9,735 bases of DNA from Methanoregula sp. (GTDB lineage: Archaea; Halobacteriota; Methanomicrobia; Methanomicrobiales; Methanospirillaceae), in NCBI GenBank assembly GCA_028705545.1, contig JAQWDG010000057.1, forward strand, positions 1 to 9,735, given 5' to 3'. Each line of letters starts with the position of its first letter. Positions within the stretch are counted from its first letter, which is position 1. Positions 1-7,174 of the stretch are shown piece by piece. The position numbers were made by a program, and so were the translations under genes. Below the pieces are notes generated by a model that saw only the letters and a program-made list of their open reading frames with translations, made no database searches and was not told where the DNA came from.

Positions 1-128
1 AGTTTTTTTACGTTTTTTACCCCTACCCGGGTCAGGTTGATCCTGACATCGGGGGAGGTCGCCTGGACATCGGGCAGTTTCCCGCTGAACGGCAGATCTG
101 GGCTGGTGGCCGTATCTGGGGTCTTAAT
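1..128 (-). CDS. mptA: Probable GTP cyclohydrolase MptA, N-terminus only (runs off left edge)
   Basis: On the minus strand an open frame runs from just after a TGA (132-134) to the window edge. It contains LPDVQATSPDVRINLTRVGV followed by KNVKK, which resembles the N-terminal segment of the MptA/FolE2 family of GTP cyclohydrolases as I remember it. In archaea MptA makes 7,8-dihydro-D-neopterin 2',3'-cyclic phosphate from GTP, the first step to the methanopterin pterin. Only about 43 codons are visible, so no catalytic residue can be checked. The start is a problem: the frame has no ATG, GTG or TTG between the TGA and the conserved segment. The choices are ATT at 126-128, CTG at 75-77, or an ATG at 133-135 that is one base out of frame and has AGGGA just upstream. 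The gene is divergent from ilvC. The family call is from memory of the motif, without alignment. Confidence 0.72.
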   Translation of the reverse strand, partial: MKTPDTATSPDLPFSGKLPDVQATSPDVRINLTRVGVKNVKK

Positions 129-177
129 AAGTCATCGCTTCCCTGCAGGTTTTACAAGTGTGCTTCTTTAGTTTTTT

Positions 178-191
178 CATATAATATTTAT
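178..191 (+). promoter_or_regulatory. TATA-like box between mptA and ilvC
   Basis: An AT-only stretch (CATATAATATTTAT) follows a T6 run in the gap between the divergent mptA and ilvC genes. An archaeal transcript normally starts about 25 nt downstream, here near 208-212. That would place the GTG at 192 upstream of the transcript start and favours the ATG at 225 for ilvC. The same AT-rich block read on the minus strand could also serve mptA, with a start near 155-160. Inferred from spacing only. Confidence 0.5.
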
Positions 192-224
192 GTGCTTTGT
201 TGCCGATATCAGAAGGGATCGGAA

Positions 225-1214
<990 letters not shown>

Positions 1215-1219
1215 TCCCC

Positions 1220-1227
1220 TTTTTTTT
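1220..1227 (+). terminator. T8 tract terminator after ilvC
   Basis: Eight consecutive T residues begin 5 nt after the ilvC stop codon, directly after CCCC. T-rich tracts on the coding strand without an obligatory hairpin are the usual archaeal termination signal. This gives ilvC its own 3' end before the flavodoxin. Confidence 0.65.
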
Positions 1228-1256
1228 AGGGCGTTCTCTCGCCGTGCTTCCTGTAG

Positions 1257-1272
1257 ATGATATCTTTTTTTA
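1257..1272 (+). promoter_or_regulatory. Putative TATA box for the flavodoxin gene
   Basis: ATGATATCTTTTTTTA lies about 27-38 nt before the flavodoxin ATG at 1296. That spacing fits a leaderless archaeal transcript, and no Shine-Dalgarno sequence is visible before that ATG. It also argues against the upstream in-frame ATG at 1257, which sits inside this element. Confidence 0.4.
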
Positions 1273-1295
1273 GCCGCGGGCACGATCTTTTCTGT

Positions 1296-1787
1296 ATGTC
1301 GGTCTGTATCATCTACCACAGCGAGACCGGGAATACCCGGCACATCGCCCAGCACATTGCGTCTGCCATCCCCGACACCCGTATCATCGAGGTCACGGAC
1401 AAGGCAGAACATTCCCGGGTCACCCGTTTCCTCATGCAGTGCAAAGCTGCGATGAGCGAGGACACGACCACGATCGAACCGGCGCAGATTGCGGTGCGCG
1501 ATTACGATCTGATCGTTTTCGGATCCCCGGTCTGGGCGTTCAAGCCGACTCCTGCTATCCACGCAGCGATACAAGCCCTTACCGGCTGCGAGAAGAAGCG
1601 GGCAATCGCCTTTGCAACGCACGGGGGTAAACCCGGGAAGACCGAAGAGACCTTTAAAAAGTGGATCGAAGGACGGGGCATGCAGTTTGCGGGCTTTAAG
1701 GACATTAACCAGAAAGACATAGAGGACGACACGAAGAACGCCGATGTCGTTAAATTCGTAAAAGAGGCCATCCCCTCATATCTCTGA
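1296..1787 (+). CDS. Flavodoxin-family protein
   Basis: A 163-aa single-domain flavodoxin-like protein, expected to bind FMN and carry electrons in the cytoplasm; its partners cannot be told from sequence. The N-terminal beta strand leads into the FMN phosphate loop S9-E-T-G-N-T14 (YHSETGNT). The second FMN-contacting loop is GSPVWAFKPTPA at 76-87 and the third is ATHGGKPGKTEETF at 107-120, the usual three loops in order. The frame is open back to an ATG at 1257, which would add MISFFSRGHDLFC. I prefer 1296 because MSVCIIYHSETGNT begins right at the first flavodoxin strand and a TATA-like box lies at leaderless distance. It stands between two T-tracts, so it is probably a single-gene transcript. 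It could equally be a flavodoxin-type quinone reductase or flavoprotein of unknown substrate. Confidence 0.9.
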   Translation: MSVCIIYHSETGNTRHIAQHIASAIPDTRIIEVTDKAEHSRVTRFLMQCKAAMSEDTTTIEPAQIAVRDYDLIVFGSPVWAFKPTPAIHAAIQALTGCEKKRAIAFATHGGKPGKTEETFKKWIEGRGMQFAGFKDINQKDIEDDTKNADVVKFVKEAIPSYL

Positions 1788-1794
1788 TTTTTTT
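1788..1794 (+). terminator. T7 tract terminator after flavodoxin
   Basis: Seven T residues follow directly after the flavodoxin TGA stop codon, consistent with an archaeal T-tract terminator. No strong hairpin precedes it. Confidence 0.55.
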
Positions 1795-1799
1795 ATGTC

Positions 1800-1819
1800 G
1801 GTAGTATACGGTAGTATAC
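1800..1819 (+). repeat. Tandem 10-bp direct repeat upstream of aIF2-beta
   Basis: GGTAGTATAC occurs twice back to back (1800-1809 and 1810-1819). Each unit ends in the palindrome GTATAC. It lies in the 109-nt gap between the flavodoxin stop and the aIF2-beta start. It could include the TATA element for aIF2-beta, giving a leader of roughly 65-75 nt, or be an operator-like site. Neither role is shown. Confidence 0.5.
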
Positions 1820-1903
1820 CCATGGTCAGTATCCGGCGGCGGGCGGTGCCGGGTATTTCTGGGAAAGACTTTTCCACCGGTGTCGCCCTTATACTATACA
1901 CGT

Positions 1904-2518
1904 ATGACGGACTCTTATGATGATCTTTTAAAAAAGGCCTATTCCCATATTTCCGAGAAGACCGAGTCCTCGGAGCGTTTTGTCGTCCCTGAGGCCAAGG
2001 CCTACATCGAAGGAAAAACGACAATCCTTGAAAATTTTGCCGAGATTGCCGATAAAGTCCGTCGCGACAAGGATCACCTTATGAAATACATTCTCGGCGA
2101 GCTCGGGACGTCGGGAAAGATCGATGGCACCCGTGCGATCTTCAACGGTAAGTTCGAGATTTCACTTTTCAGGATGATCATCAAGAGTTACGTCGAAGAC
2201 TATGTGATCTGTTCCGAATGCGGCAAGCCCGATACCCGTCTTGTCAAAGACGACCGGGTGCTCCTCCTCCGCTGCGATGCCTGCGGCGGCCACCGCCCGG
2301 TGCGGAAGCGCAAGGTCAGGACCGAAGCGGTCTCGGAAAGCCTCGAAGAGGGGCAGGTCATGGATGTCGAGATCCAGTCGCTCTCCAAGCGCGGCGACGG
2401 TGTCGTGAAGATGGGTCGGTATATCATGTACGTAGCAAACGCAAAGCCCGGCCAGAGCGTGAAGATCCGGATCTCGCGGATCTCCGGCTCGATTGTCTTT
2501 ACCGAGCGGGCAGAATAG
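1904..2518 (+). CDS. Translation initiation factor aIF2 subunit beta with C-terminal TRAM domain
   Basis: This 204-aa protein is the beta subunit of the heterotrimeric aIF2 GTPase that delivers initiator tRNA to the small ribosomal subunit. The N-terminal part and central alpha-beta domain (about 1-100) include the typical stretch ILGELGTSGKIDG at 63-75 and KFEISLFRMIIKSYVEDYV just before the zinc ribbon. The C2-C2 ribbon has C103, C106, C124 and C127, followed by the basic RPVRKRK. Beyond the canonical subunit, residues 148-202 form a TRAM-like beta-barrel (EEGQVMDVEIQSLSKRGDGV, then YVANAKPGQSVKIRIS), a putative RNA-binding add-on seen in some methanogen homologues. The frame is open to 1880, but MTDSYDDLLKKAY at 1904 matches the expected N-terminus. 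The promoter is unclear: TATACTATACA lies only 5 nt before the ATG, too close for the usual spacing. Confidence 0.95.
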   Translation: MTDSYDDLLKKAYSHISEKTESSERFVVPEAKAYIEGKTTILENFAEIADKVRRDKDHLMKYILGELGTSGKIDGTRAIFNGKFEISLFRMIIKSYVEDYVICSECGKPDTRLVKDDRVLLLRCDACGGHRPVRKRKVRTEAVSESLEEGQVMDVEIQSLSKRGDGVVKMGRYIMYVANAKPGQSVKIRISRISGSIVFTERAE

Positions 2519-2527
2519 GAAGGTCCG

Positions 2528-2565
2528 TTTTTTTAACCGGGCACTTTCCCGGCATACGCTTTTTT
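2528..2565 (+). terminator. Double T-tract terminator with hairpin after aIF2-beta
   Basis: A T7 tract (2528-2534) comes 9 nt after the stop codon. A CCGGG/CCCGG hairpin follows (stem 2537-2541 and 2548-2552, 6-nt loop) and then a T6 tract (2560-2565). A further T5 lies at 2575-2579. Repeated T-tracts make a strong 3' end before the converging rpoL gene. Confidence 0.55.
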
Positions 2566-2648
2566 AAACCAGGATTTTTGTATATCCCCTGCGACCCGTA
2601 CCCGATCGGCTTCTGATCCTGCTTTTTACTGATTCAGGAAAAGGGATG

Positions 2649-2670
2649 CCTGCGGAGGTGCAGGAAAAAA
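2649..2670 (-). terminator. T6 tract and hairpin downstream of rpoL
   Basis: Read on the minus strand, the sequence about 25 nt past the rpoL stop has TTTTTT (2670-2665) followed by a CCTGC/GCAGG hairpin with a 6-nt loop (2664-2649). The T-tract is the likely terminator. The hairpin lies past the T run rather than before it, so it is not a bacterial-type intrinsic terminator. The rest of the gap 2580-2648 shows nothing I can name. Confidence 0.4.
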
Positions 2671-2694
2671 GTATGGGATATTGCTGTTTCCTCT

Positions 2695-2970
2695 CTATTT
2701 TTGTTTTGCAAGGCCCTTGATCAGGACATCGCAGTTGCCGGAGATCTTCTTGCAGGCCTTCTTGATCAGTGTCAGGGGATTTTTCTTCGCGCTCTTGGTG
2801 GTCACGAGCAGTTCGGGGTCGGAGAACTGGAACTCGATGGTGTATTTTGCGACATCGACGTCCGGATCGGTCAGGAGTTCCTCAACCAGGGCGTTCATGA
2901 ACGTGTGACCCTCTCCCTGGATGGTGAGTCGTGCCTTATCTTTTTCGAGTTCGAGTACCTTTACAATCAT
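2695..2970 (-). CDS. rpoL: DNA-directed RNA polymerase subunit L
   Basis: RpoL (Rpo11) pairs with RpoD to form the alpha-dimer-like platform on which archaeal RNA polymerase assembles. The 91-aa product starts MIVKVLELEKDKARLTIQGE and has the family segment GHTFMNALVEELLTDPDVDV around residues 21-40, where the conserved histidine and asparagine of the assembly helix sit. The beta segment YTIEFQFSDPELLVTT and a Lys-rich C-terminal helix follow. The open frame extends upstream to 3018, but CAT at 2968-2970 is the start that begins the family's first strand. A TATA-like box on the minus strand lies 22-33 nt upstream, so the message is probably leaderless. It is single, convergent with aIF2-beta, and downstream of the MBL gene's terminator. 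Confidence 0.93.
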   Translation of the reverse strand: MIVKVLELEKDKARLTIQGEGHTFMNALVEELLTDPDVDVAKYTIEFQFSDPELLVTTKSAKKNPLTLIKKACKKISGNCDVLIKGLAKQK

Positions 2971-2991
2971 GCACCTATGTTTGGGAACCTG

Positions 2992-3003
2992 TAAACTATT
3001 AAG
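2992..3003 (-). promoter_or_regulatory. TATA box for rpoL
   Basis: On the minus strand CTTAATAGTTTA is centred about 27 nt upstream of the rpoL ATG at 2970. This is the spacing expected for a leaderless archaeal transcript. No Shine-Dalgarno sequence is visible. Confidence 0.5.
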
Positions 3004-3035
3004 GTATGGGTGAAGCACGGCCGCAGAACCGGTAT

Positions 3036-3042
3036 AAAAAAA
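3036..3042 (-). terminator. T7 tract terminator of the peptidase-AAA-MBL operon
   Basis: On the minus strand seven T residues occur 24-30 nt after the stop codon of the MBL gene. This is the likely 3' end of the four-gene minus-strand transcript. No hairpin is needed for this class of signal. Confidence 0.5.
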
Positions 3043-3065
3043 GATGATCCCGGGCGGTATTCCCG

Positions 3066-3788
3066 TTATGGGAACTCGAACGTCTCGCCGTCACGGGCAA
3101 GGTGAGGGTACTCCCACGGCATCACGTGGCTGATGTGGATGCACCGGAACTGTTTTGCGTGCAGGCTTTCCGCAAGGGTGCAGGCATCGAGATAGTTCAT
3201 GTGTTTGGTGATCGTCATGTGCGAGGGTACCAGTGCATCCAGGAGTAAAAGGTCGAGGTTTTCGAGCAGGGCAAGGCTCTGTTTCGGGATGTCCCGGTTG
3301 GTATCCGAGGTGTACCCGATCCGTTTTCCCCCTGCTTCAAAGAGGAACCCGCAGGTGTAGGCAGGCGGGTGTTTCACGATAAACGGCGTGATAGTGATCC
3401 CAAAGAGGGTAAACGGCACGTACGGTTCAACGGGAATACGGTCAAAGTTGAGGAACCGGAATGTCTCCCCGCAGTACCTGAGCACCGGTTCGGCGGCATA
3501 GACCGGTGGGATCTTCTGGACCCGGTAAAACTCCCCGAATCCCATAAAATGGTCGTAGTGCCCGTGCGTCCAGATCACGGCATCGATGTGCGGCGAACCG
3601 GCCCTTAAGAGCTGCTGCCGGAGGTCGGGGGTCGAATCGACAAGGATATGGTGCCCGTCTTTCTCGATTAGAATCGAGCTCCGCAGCCTTCCCGTACCTG
3701 CTGTTTTTGCACGGGTACACTGGGGGCAGTCGCATCCGATCTTCGGTGTCCCGATGGCGTCACCGGTACCGAGCAGTGTGAATTTCAT
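3066..3788 (-). CDS. PhnP-like metallo-beta-lactamase-fold hydrolase
   Basis: A 240-aa soluble MBL-fold enzyme closest in pattern to PhnP, a phosphoribosyl cyclic phosphate diesterase. The N-terminus MKFTLLGTGDAIGTPKIGCDCPQC carries C19, C21 and C24 in the C-x-C-x2-C pattern that binds a structural zinc in PhnP. The catalytic motif T-H75-G-H77-Y-D79-H80 is intact. Further probable ligands are H140 (VKHPPAYTCGF), D162 (SDTNRD) and H221 (HISH). A cyclic phosphodiester or nuclease-type substrate is likely, but the physiological one is unknown. No C-P lyase gene is in the window, so a phosphonate role is not supported. Its ATG overlaps the TGA of the AAA+ gene by 4 nt (ATGA), implying translational coupling. 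It is the last gene of the operon. Confidence 0.88.
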   Translation of the reverse strand: MKFTLLGTGDAIGTPKIGCDCPQCTRAKTAGTGRLRSSILIEKDGHHILVDSTPDLRQQLLRAGSPHIDAVIWTHGHYDHFMGFGEFYRVQKIPPVYAAEPVLRYCGETFRFLNFDRIPVEPYVPFTLFGITITPFIVKHPPAYTCGFLFEAGGKRIGYTSDTNRDIPKQSLALLENLDLLLLDALVPSHMTITKHMNYLDACTLAESLHAKQFRCIHISHVMPWEYPHLARDGETFEFP

Positions 3789-5080
3789 TCCTGCTTCCAG
3801 TTCAGGTTCCGGATCGCGTCGCGGTTCCTGACCATGCGGATCCCTTTATCGAGATCCTGGCGGTCGATGGTCTCGCGCGAGTCCATGAGCGCCGACAGGA
3901 GCGCCTCTTTTATCATGAGCCGGATGTCAGCTCCCGAGAACCCATCGGTCATGGAGGCAATCTCCTGGTAATCGCAGGTGCAGGTCATGGACGAAGTTAC
4001 GCTTTTTAAGATCTCCCTGCGCATCTCCTCGTCCGGCAGGGAGAACTCAACGACTTCGTCAAACCGCCGCCACGCCGCTTCGTCGAGGAGCTGCGGGTGG
4101 TTGGTGGCGCCGATAAGGAGCACGCCGTTCCGGATCAGGCTGATCCGGTCGATGTTTTTTAAGAGCGCGTTTACCGCCCGCTTCATCGCCCCGTGGTCGT
4201 CCGTGACCCGGCTCTTTGCAACGAAGTCGAACTCGTCGATAAAGAGGATCGACGGCGCGAGTTTCTTTGCGAGATCGAATATCTTATCGATGTTTTTCGA
4301 GGTCTCCCCCAGGTACTGGGAGGTGATCATCGAGAGCCGGACTTCGAGCACCGGCATGTGCATCGAGTGGGACATCGCAAGTGCAAGAGAGGTTTTCCCG
4401 GTACCGGGCGGGCCCACGAAGAGGAGTTTTCCCACTTCATAGATCCGGTGTTTGCACAGAAAGTCCCGGTGGTGGAGCGCATGGTGGATCTTATTGATAA
4501 CCGCGGTCTGTTCGGGCGAACAGACAAGGTCTTCCATCTTCTGTTCCACCTCTTCAGGTGCGGTGACAATAACAAGGTCGAGCGCGCTCCGAATCTTCTC
4601 GTCCTCGCCGATGATCTTTGTGATCTTCTGGTCGATGCTTGCCTTGGTGTCCTCAAAAGGCGGATTCGCTTTCCGGACCTCATTGTAGGACACGTTTGCG
4701 CCATCGAACGATTCAAAGAAAAAGGCGAGCGCCGGGTTGACCCCGACAAGGGGCCTGCCACCCTGCGCGAGGAACCATTCCGCCGCGGGTTTCAGGGTTG
4801 TGATCTTCAGGCGCTGGCCGAAATCCTCGTACGAGACGAACGGGTTCTTTGCGATCTTCTCGTGGGCATCGGCTATCCCGAGGGTGCGCTTGATCAGGCC
4901 GTCGCTCACATAGACGGGGCGCTTGATGGTCTTGGTGTCTCCCGAACAGAAGATCTCGCGGCAGGCCGGGGTCAGATCATTGAGGTCGAGCGTCGGGTTC
5001 TGGTTAAAAATCTCTGCCGTCAGCAGGACTTCCATGATGCGCAGGCTATCGCTATCTCCGGACATGACTGTAACCTTCAT
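3785..5080 (-). CDS. AAA+ ATPase with uncharacterised N-terminal domain
   Basis: The 431-aa product has one AAA+ module. Walker A is GPPGTGKT (223-230), Walker B LFIDEFD (279-285), sensor 1 is at GATN327, candidate arginine fingers are R338 and R339 (AAWRRFDEVVEF), and the lid motif GFSGADIR is at 380-387. These features place it near the classic AAA clade (proteasome-ATPase/Cdc48/Vps4-like). Residues 1-190 match no domain I recognise. They lack an obvious coiled coil or membrane segment and contain scattered cysteines (C40, C45, C187). The C-terminus NWKQE has no HbYX motif, so docking on the 20S proteasome in the manner of PAN is not suggested. The start at 5080 has AGGCGTGA 5 nt upstream. 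The gene lies 29 nt after the methionine aminopeptidase stop, and overlaps the MBL gene by 4 nt. Client and function are unknown. Confidence 0.9.
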   Translation of the reverse strand: MKVTVMSGDSDSLRIMEVLLTAEIFNQNPTLDLNDLTPACREIFCSGDTKTIKRPVYVSDGLIKRTLGIADAHEKIAKNPFVSYEDFGQRLKITTLKPAAEWFLAQGGRPLVGVNPALAFFFESFDGANVSYNEVRKANPPFEDTKASIDQKITKIIGEDEKIRSALDLVIVTAPEEVEQKMEDLVCSPEQTAVINKIHHALHHRDFLCKHRIYEVGKLLFVGPPGTGKTSLALAMSHSMHMPVLEVRLSMITSQYLGETSKNIDKIFDLAKKLAPSILFIDEFDFVAKSRVTDDHGAMKRAVNALLKNIDRISLIRNGVLLIGATNHPQLLDEAAWRRFDEVVEFSLPDEEMRREILKSVTSSMTCTCDYQEIASMTDGFSGADIRLMIKEALLSALMDSRETIDRQDLDKGIRMVRNRDAIRNLNWKQE

Positions 5081-5109
5081 TATTTCACGCCTGAAAACAT
5101 ATACCTATC

Positions 5110-5988
5110 TTATCGGGTAGTCACAATGCAGCCGTCTTCCGTGACGATCATGGTATGCTCGTGCTGGGAGACAAGCGATCCCGGGATATCCGAGAGGACC
5201 GGGTAACCATACAGGATCTGCGACCGGCACAGGCTGATAAGTGCCAGACCGGCTTTTTTGTCGTTTAACCAGCGGCGCGAAAACGGGAGTCCCCGGCGTT
5301 CTCTTACTTTTTCCATGACGCCACGGGCTGCCGGGGTGCGGACCGGCTTATCTGAAATCTGCGAATAGATCTCCACCCGGGTCTTCTCCCCTACTCTCCC
5401 GCTGCCGGTGGTGGCAAAGGGTTCGATCGCAATAGCCATACCCTCTTCGAGCACTGTGCCGCCGGAAATAGCGATATTGGGGATCGTGGGATCCATGTGC
5501 GCTACGTACTGGTCGAGGCCGTGCCCGGTCAGGTTTGCAACAGGCCGGTAGCCCCTTGTCACGATTTCGTGTTCGATGGCTGCGCCGATCTCCCCGGTAG
5601 TGATCCCGGGCCGGACACAGGCTATCGCGGCATCGAGGGCCGCGCGGGATGCGTCCAGAAGGAGGGAGTTGTTGCCTAAGTCAACGGTTGTTGCGGTATC
5701 CGCAACGTACCCCTCGATCTGTACGCCAAGATCGAACTTGACAACGTCGCCTTTCGCAAAGACGCGCTCATCTCCCGTGGATGCAGTATCATGGGCTGCG
5801 TCCTCGTTTAAGGAAACATTGAGGGGGAACGCAAGGTCGGCGCCCTCGGACCGAATCCGGTCTTCCACGGAATCGACGAGTTCGAGGTACGATCCGCCAG
5901 CCCTGACTCCCTGCGCTCCTTCGTGCAGGATCTTTGAAGCAAGTTTTCCTGCCTCTTTATAGTTTTCCAGTATCTCATCGTTCATCAT
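5110..5988 (-). CDS. map: Methionine aminopeptidase, type II
   Basis: Removes the initiator methionine from nascent proteins in the cytoplasm. The 292-aa pita-bread fold has all five metal ligands of the archaeal type II enzyme: D86 (KFDLG), D97 (VADTAT), H156 (LTGHGLDQY), E189 (IEPF) and E277 (SQHEHTM). The substrate-binding histidines H66 (AAHDT) and H164 are also present. An insertion of about 60 residues between E189 and E277 is the helical subdomain that defines type II; no N-terminal extension is present, as is normal for archaea. The ATG at 5988 overlaps the TGA of the upstream M24B peptidase (ATGA); a second ATG at 5985 is also possible. It is the second gene of the minus-strand operon, with a 29-nt gap before the AAA+ gene. 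Confidence 0.96.
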   Translation of the reverse strand: MMNDEILENYKEAGKLASKILHEGAQGVRAGGSYLELVDSVEDRIRSEGADLAFPLNVSLNEDAAHDTASTGDERVFAKGDVVKFDLGVQIEGYVADTATTVDLGNNSLLLDASRAALDAAIACVRPGITTGEIGAAIEHEIVTRGYRPVANLTGHGLDQYVAHMDPTIPNIAISGGTVLEEGMAIAIEPFATTGSGRVGEKTRVEIYSQISDKPVRTPAARGVMEKVRERRGLPFSRRWLNDKKAGLALISLCRSQILYGYPVLSDIPGSLVSQHEHTMIVTEDGCIVTTR

Positions 5989-7118
5989 AGCACAAGCGTC
6001 TCCTCAAACTTAGTGAAATCGTCGAATTTTTTAGCGGTCACCGCGCCCATATCTTCGAGCCGGATCCCCCCGAGACCCGGGTAATAGAGACCCGGTTCCA
6101 CGGTCACCACGAACCCCGCTTCAAGGGGCCCGCCTGAGGGGCCCACCGTGGGCATCTCGTGGACCTGGAGCCCGACCCCGTGGCCGAGGTTGTGGATAAA
6201 GCCCCGGGTGTCGCTCTCAAAACCCCGGCTTTTGAAATAGTCCACGACCGCATTGTGGGTATCTGCACCCGACACACCGGCACGGATTGTTTTGATCCCG
6301 ATCTTCTGCGCTTCTTTGACCGCCTCGTACATCTCTGCGATCTGCGGGTCCGGTTTTCCTTTCGAGACCGTCCGGGTCATGTCCGCATAATATCCCGTTG
6401 CCTCGTCCTTCGGGAACATGTCGATCACGATCGGCTCGTGGGGCACAAGCGGCCCGCTCCCGATGATGTGGGGAAACGCGGAGTCTTCGCCGCACGAAAT
6501 GATAGTCTCCACCGCGCGGCAGCCTTCGTCCATGAGCTGCTTGTGCATTGCGCTCCGCACAATCTCTGCGGTGAGCGGTGCACCGTCGTGGTACAGGATG
6601 CCCTTCTTTGTCGTTGCATTGCCGATGAGCGAGATCCCGAGCCCCATGGCCTTTTCGGTCTTCTTCTGCACGGTGCGGATGAGCCGGATCTCATCAGGGG
6701 TCTTTATCGCCCTCATCTTCTCTGTCGTACCGTTATCCACGACGACCCGGCATTCCTCTTCGAGCGCCCGCAGGAGCGCTGCCGGAAGCGTGGGCGAGAC
6801 AAGAAGAGTCTTTCCTGTCTGGCCCGCAATCATCTGCGCGGTCGCTTTCCAGGGATCTTTCTCTTTTTTTACGATACCCGGAAGGCCGGCCTGCGTCCTT
6901 GTTATCACGGCCGCACAGGATTCCCGCCCGGCGCGCTCGGCTTCCATCTGGGGGACAATGATGGTTCCCGGCAGCCGGCGTTTCTTGTAAAAAACAAACG
7001 CATCATGCATCACAAACCGGGTGAGGTAGCGCATATCGGCGTCCTCGCCTGCAGCGTAGTGGACGAACGCATCCGCCCCGCACGCCTTCATTGCAGCGTC
7101 CAGTGGATCCATTGCCAT
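5985..7118 (-). CDS. M24B family metallopeptidase (Xaa-Pro aminopeptidase/dipeptidase)
   Basis: A 377-aa member of peptidase family M24B, which cleaves Xaa-Pro bonds in peptides and needs two divalent metals. The N-terminal creatinase-like domain covers about 1-135, with the linker TTEKMRAIKTPDEIRLIR at 131-148 typical of the family. The pita-bread domain has ligands D233 (VIDMFP), D246 (YYADMTRT), H313 (NLGHGVGLQVHE), E341 (VEPGLYYPG) and E355 (RLEDM), plus H320. Whether it is an aminopeptidase or a dipeptidase (PepQ) cannot be settled from sequence. The start at 7118 (MAMD) lies about 30 nt from a TATA-like element, so it is probably leaderless; an ATG at 7112 is an alternative. It is the first gene of the operon and overlaps the methionine aminopeptidase gene by 4 nt. 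Confidence 0.93.
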   Translation of the reverse strand: MAMDPLDAAMKACGADAFVHYAAGEDADMRYLTRFVMHDAFVFYKKRRLPGTIIVPQMEAERAGRESCAAVITRTQAGLPGIVKKEKDPWKATAQMIAGQTGKTLLVSPTLPAALLRALEEECRVVVDNGTTEKMRAIKTPDEIRLIRTVQKKTEKAMGLGISLIGNATTKKGILYHDGAPLTAEIVRSAMHKQLMDEGCRAVETIISCGEDSAFPHIIGSGPLVPHEPIVIDMFPKDEATGYYADMTRTVSKGKPDPQIAEMYEAVKEAQKIGIKTIRAGVSGADTHNAVVDYFKSRGFESDTRGFIHNLGHGVGLQVHEMPTVGPSGGPLEAGFVVTVEPGLYYPGLGGIRLEDMGAVTAKKFDDFTKFEETLVL

Positions 7119-7142
7119 ATAGTTACGCGCTGAAACGTCAAG

Positions 7143-7153
7143 TACTTTTATTC
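7143..7153. promoter_or_regulatory. Shared TATA-like element between divergent genes
   Basis: TACTTTTATTC lies in the 56-nt gap between the peptidase ATG (7118, minus) and the membrane-protein ATG (7175, plus). Its centre is about 27 nt from the plus start and 30 nt from the minus start, both at leaderless distance. Read on the minus strand it is AATAAAAGTA, a good box. One element may drive both directions. This is a spacing inference. Confidence 0.45.
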
Positions 7154-7174
7154 CCGGATTCTAACGTACGAACG

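Noticed and set aside
192..224. An upstream GTG start for ilvC adding 11 residues
   Set aside because: The extra residues are not typical of the family, and this GTG lies directly next to the TATA-like box, upstream of where transcription should begin.
4193..5206. A 337-codon plus-strand frame across the AAA+ gene
   Set aside because: It mirrors the AAA+ coding sequence, which has complete Walker and sensor motifs on the minus strand. It crosses the intergenic gap and shows no motif of its own.
6159..7133. A 324-codon plus-strand frame across the M24B peptidase
   Set aside because: It is antisense to a peptidase with all five metal ligands, and its translation is His- and Arg-rich without a domain.
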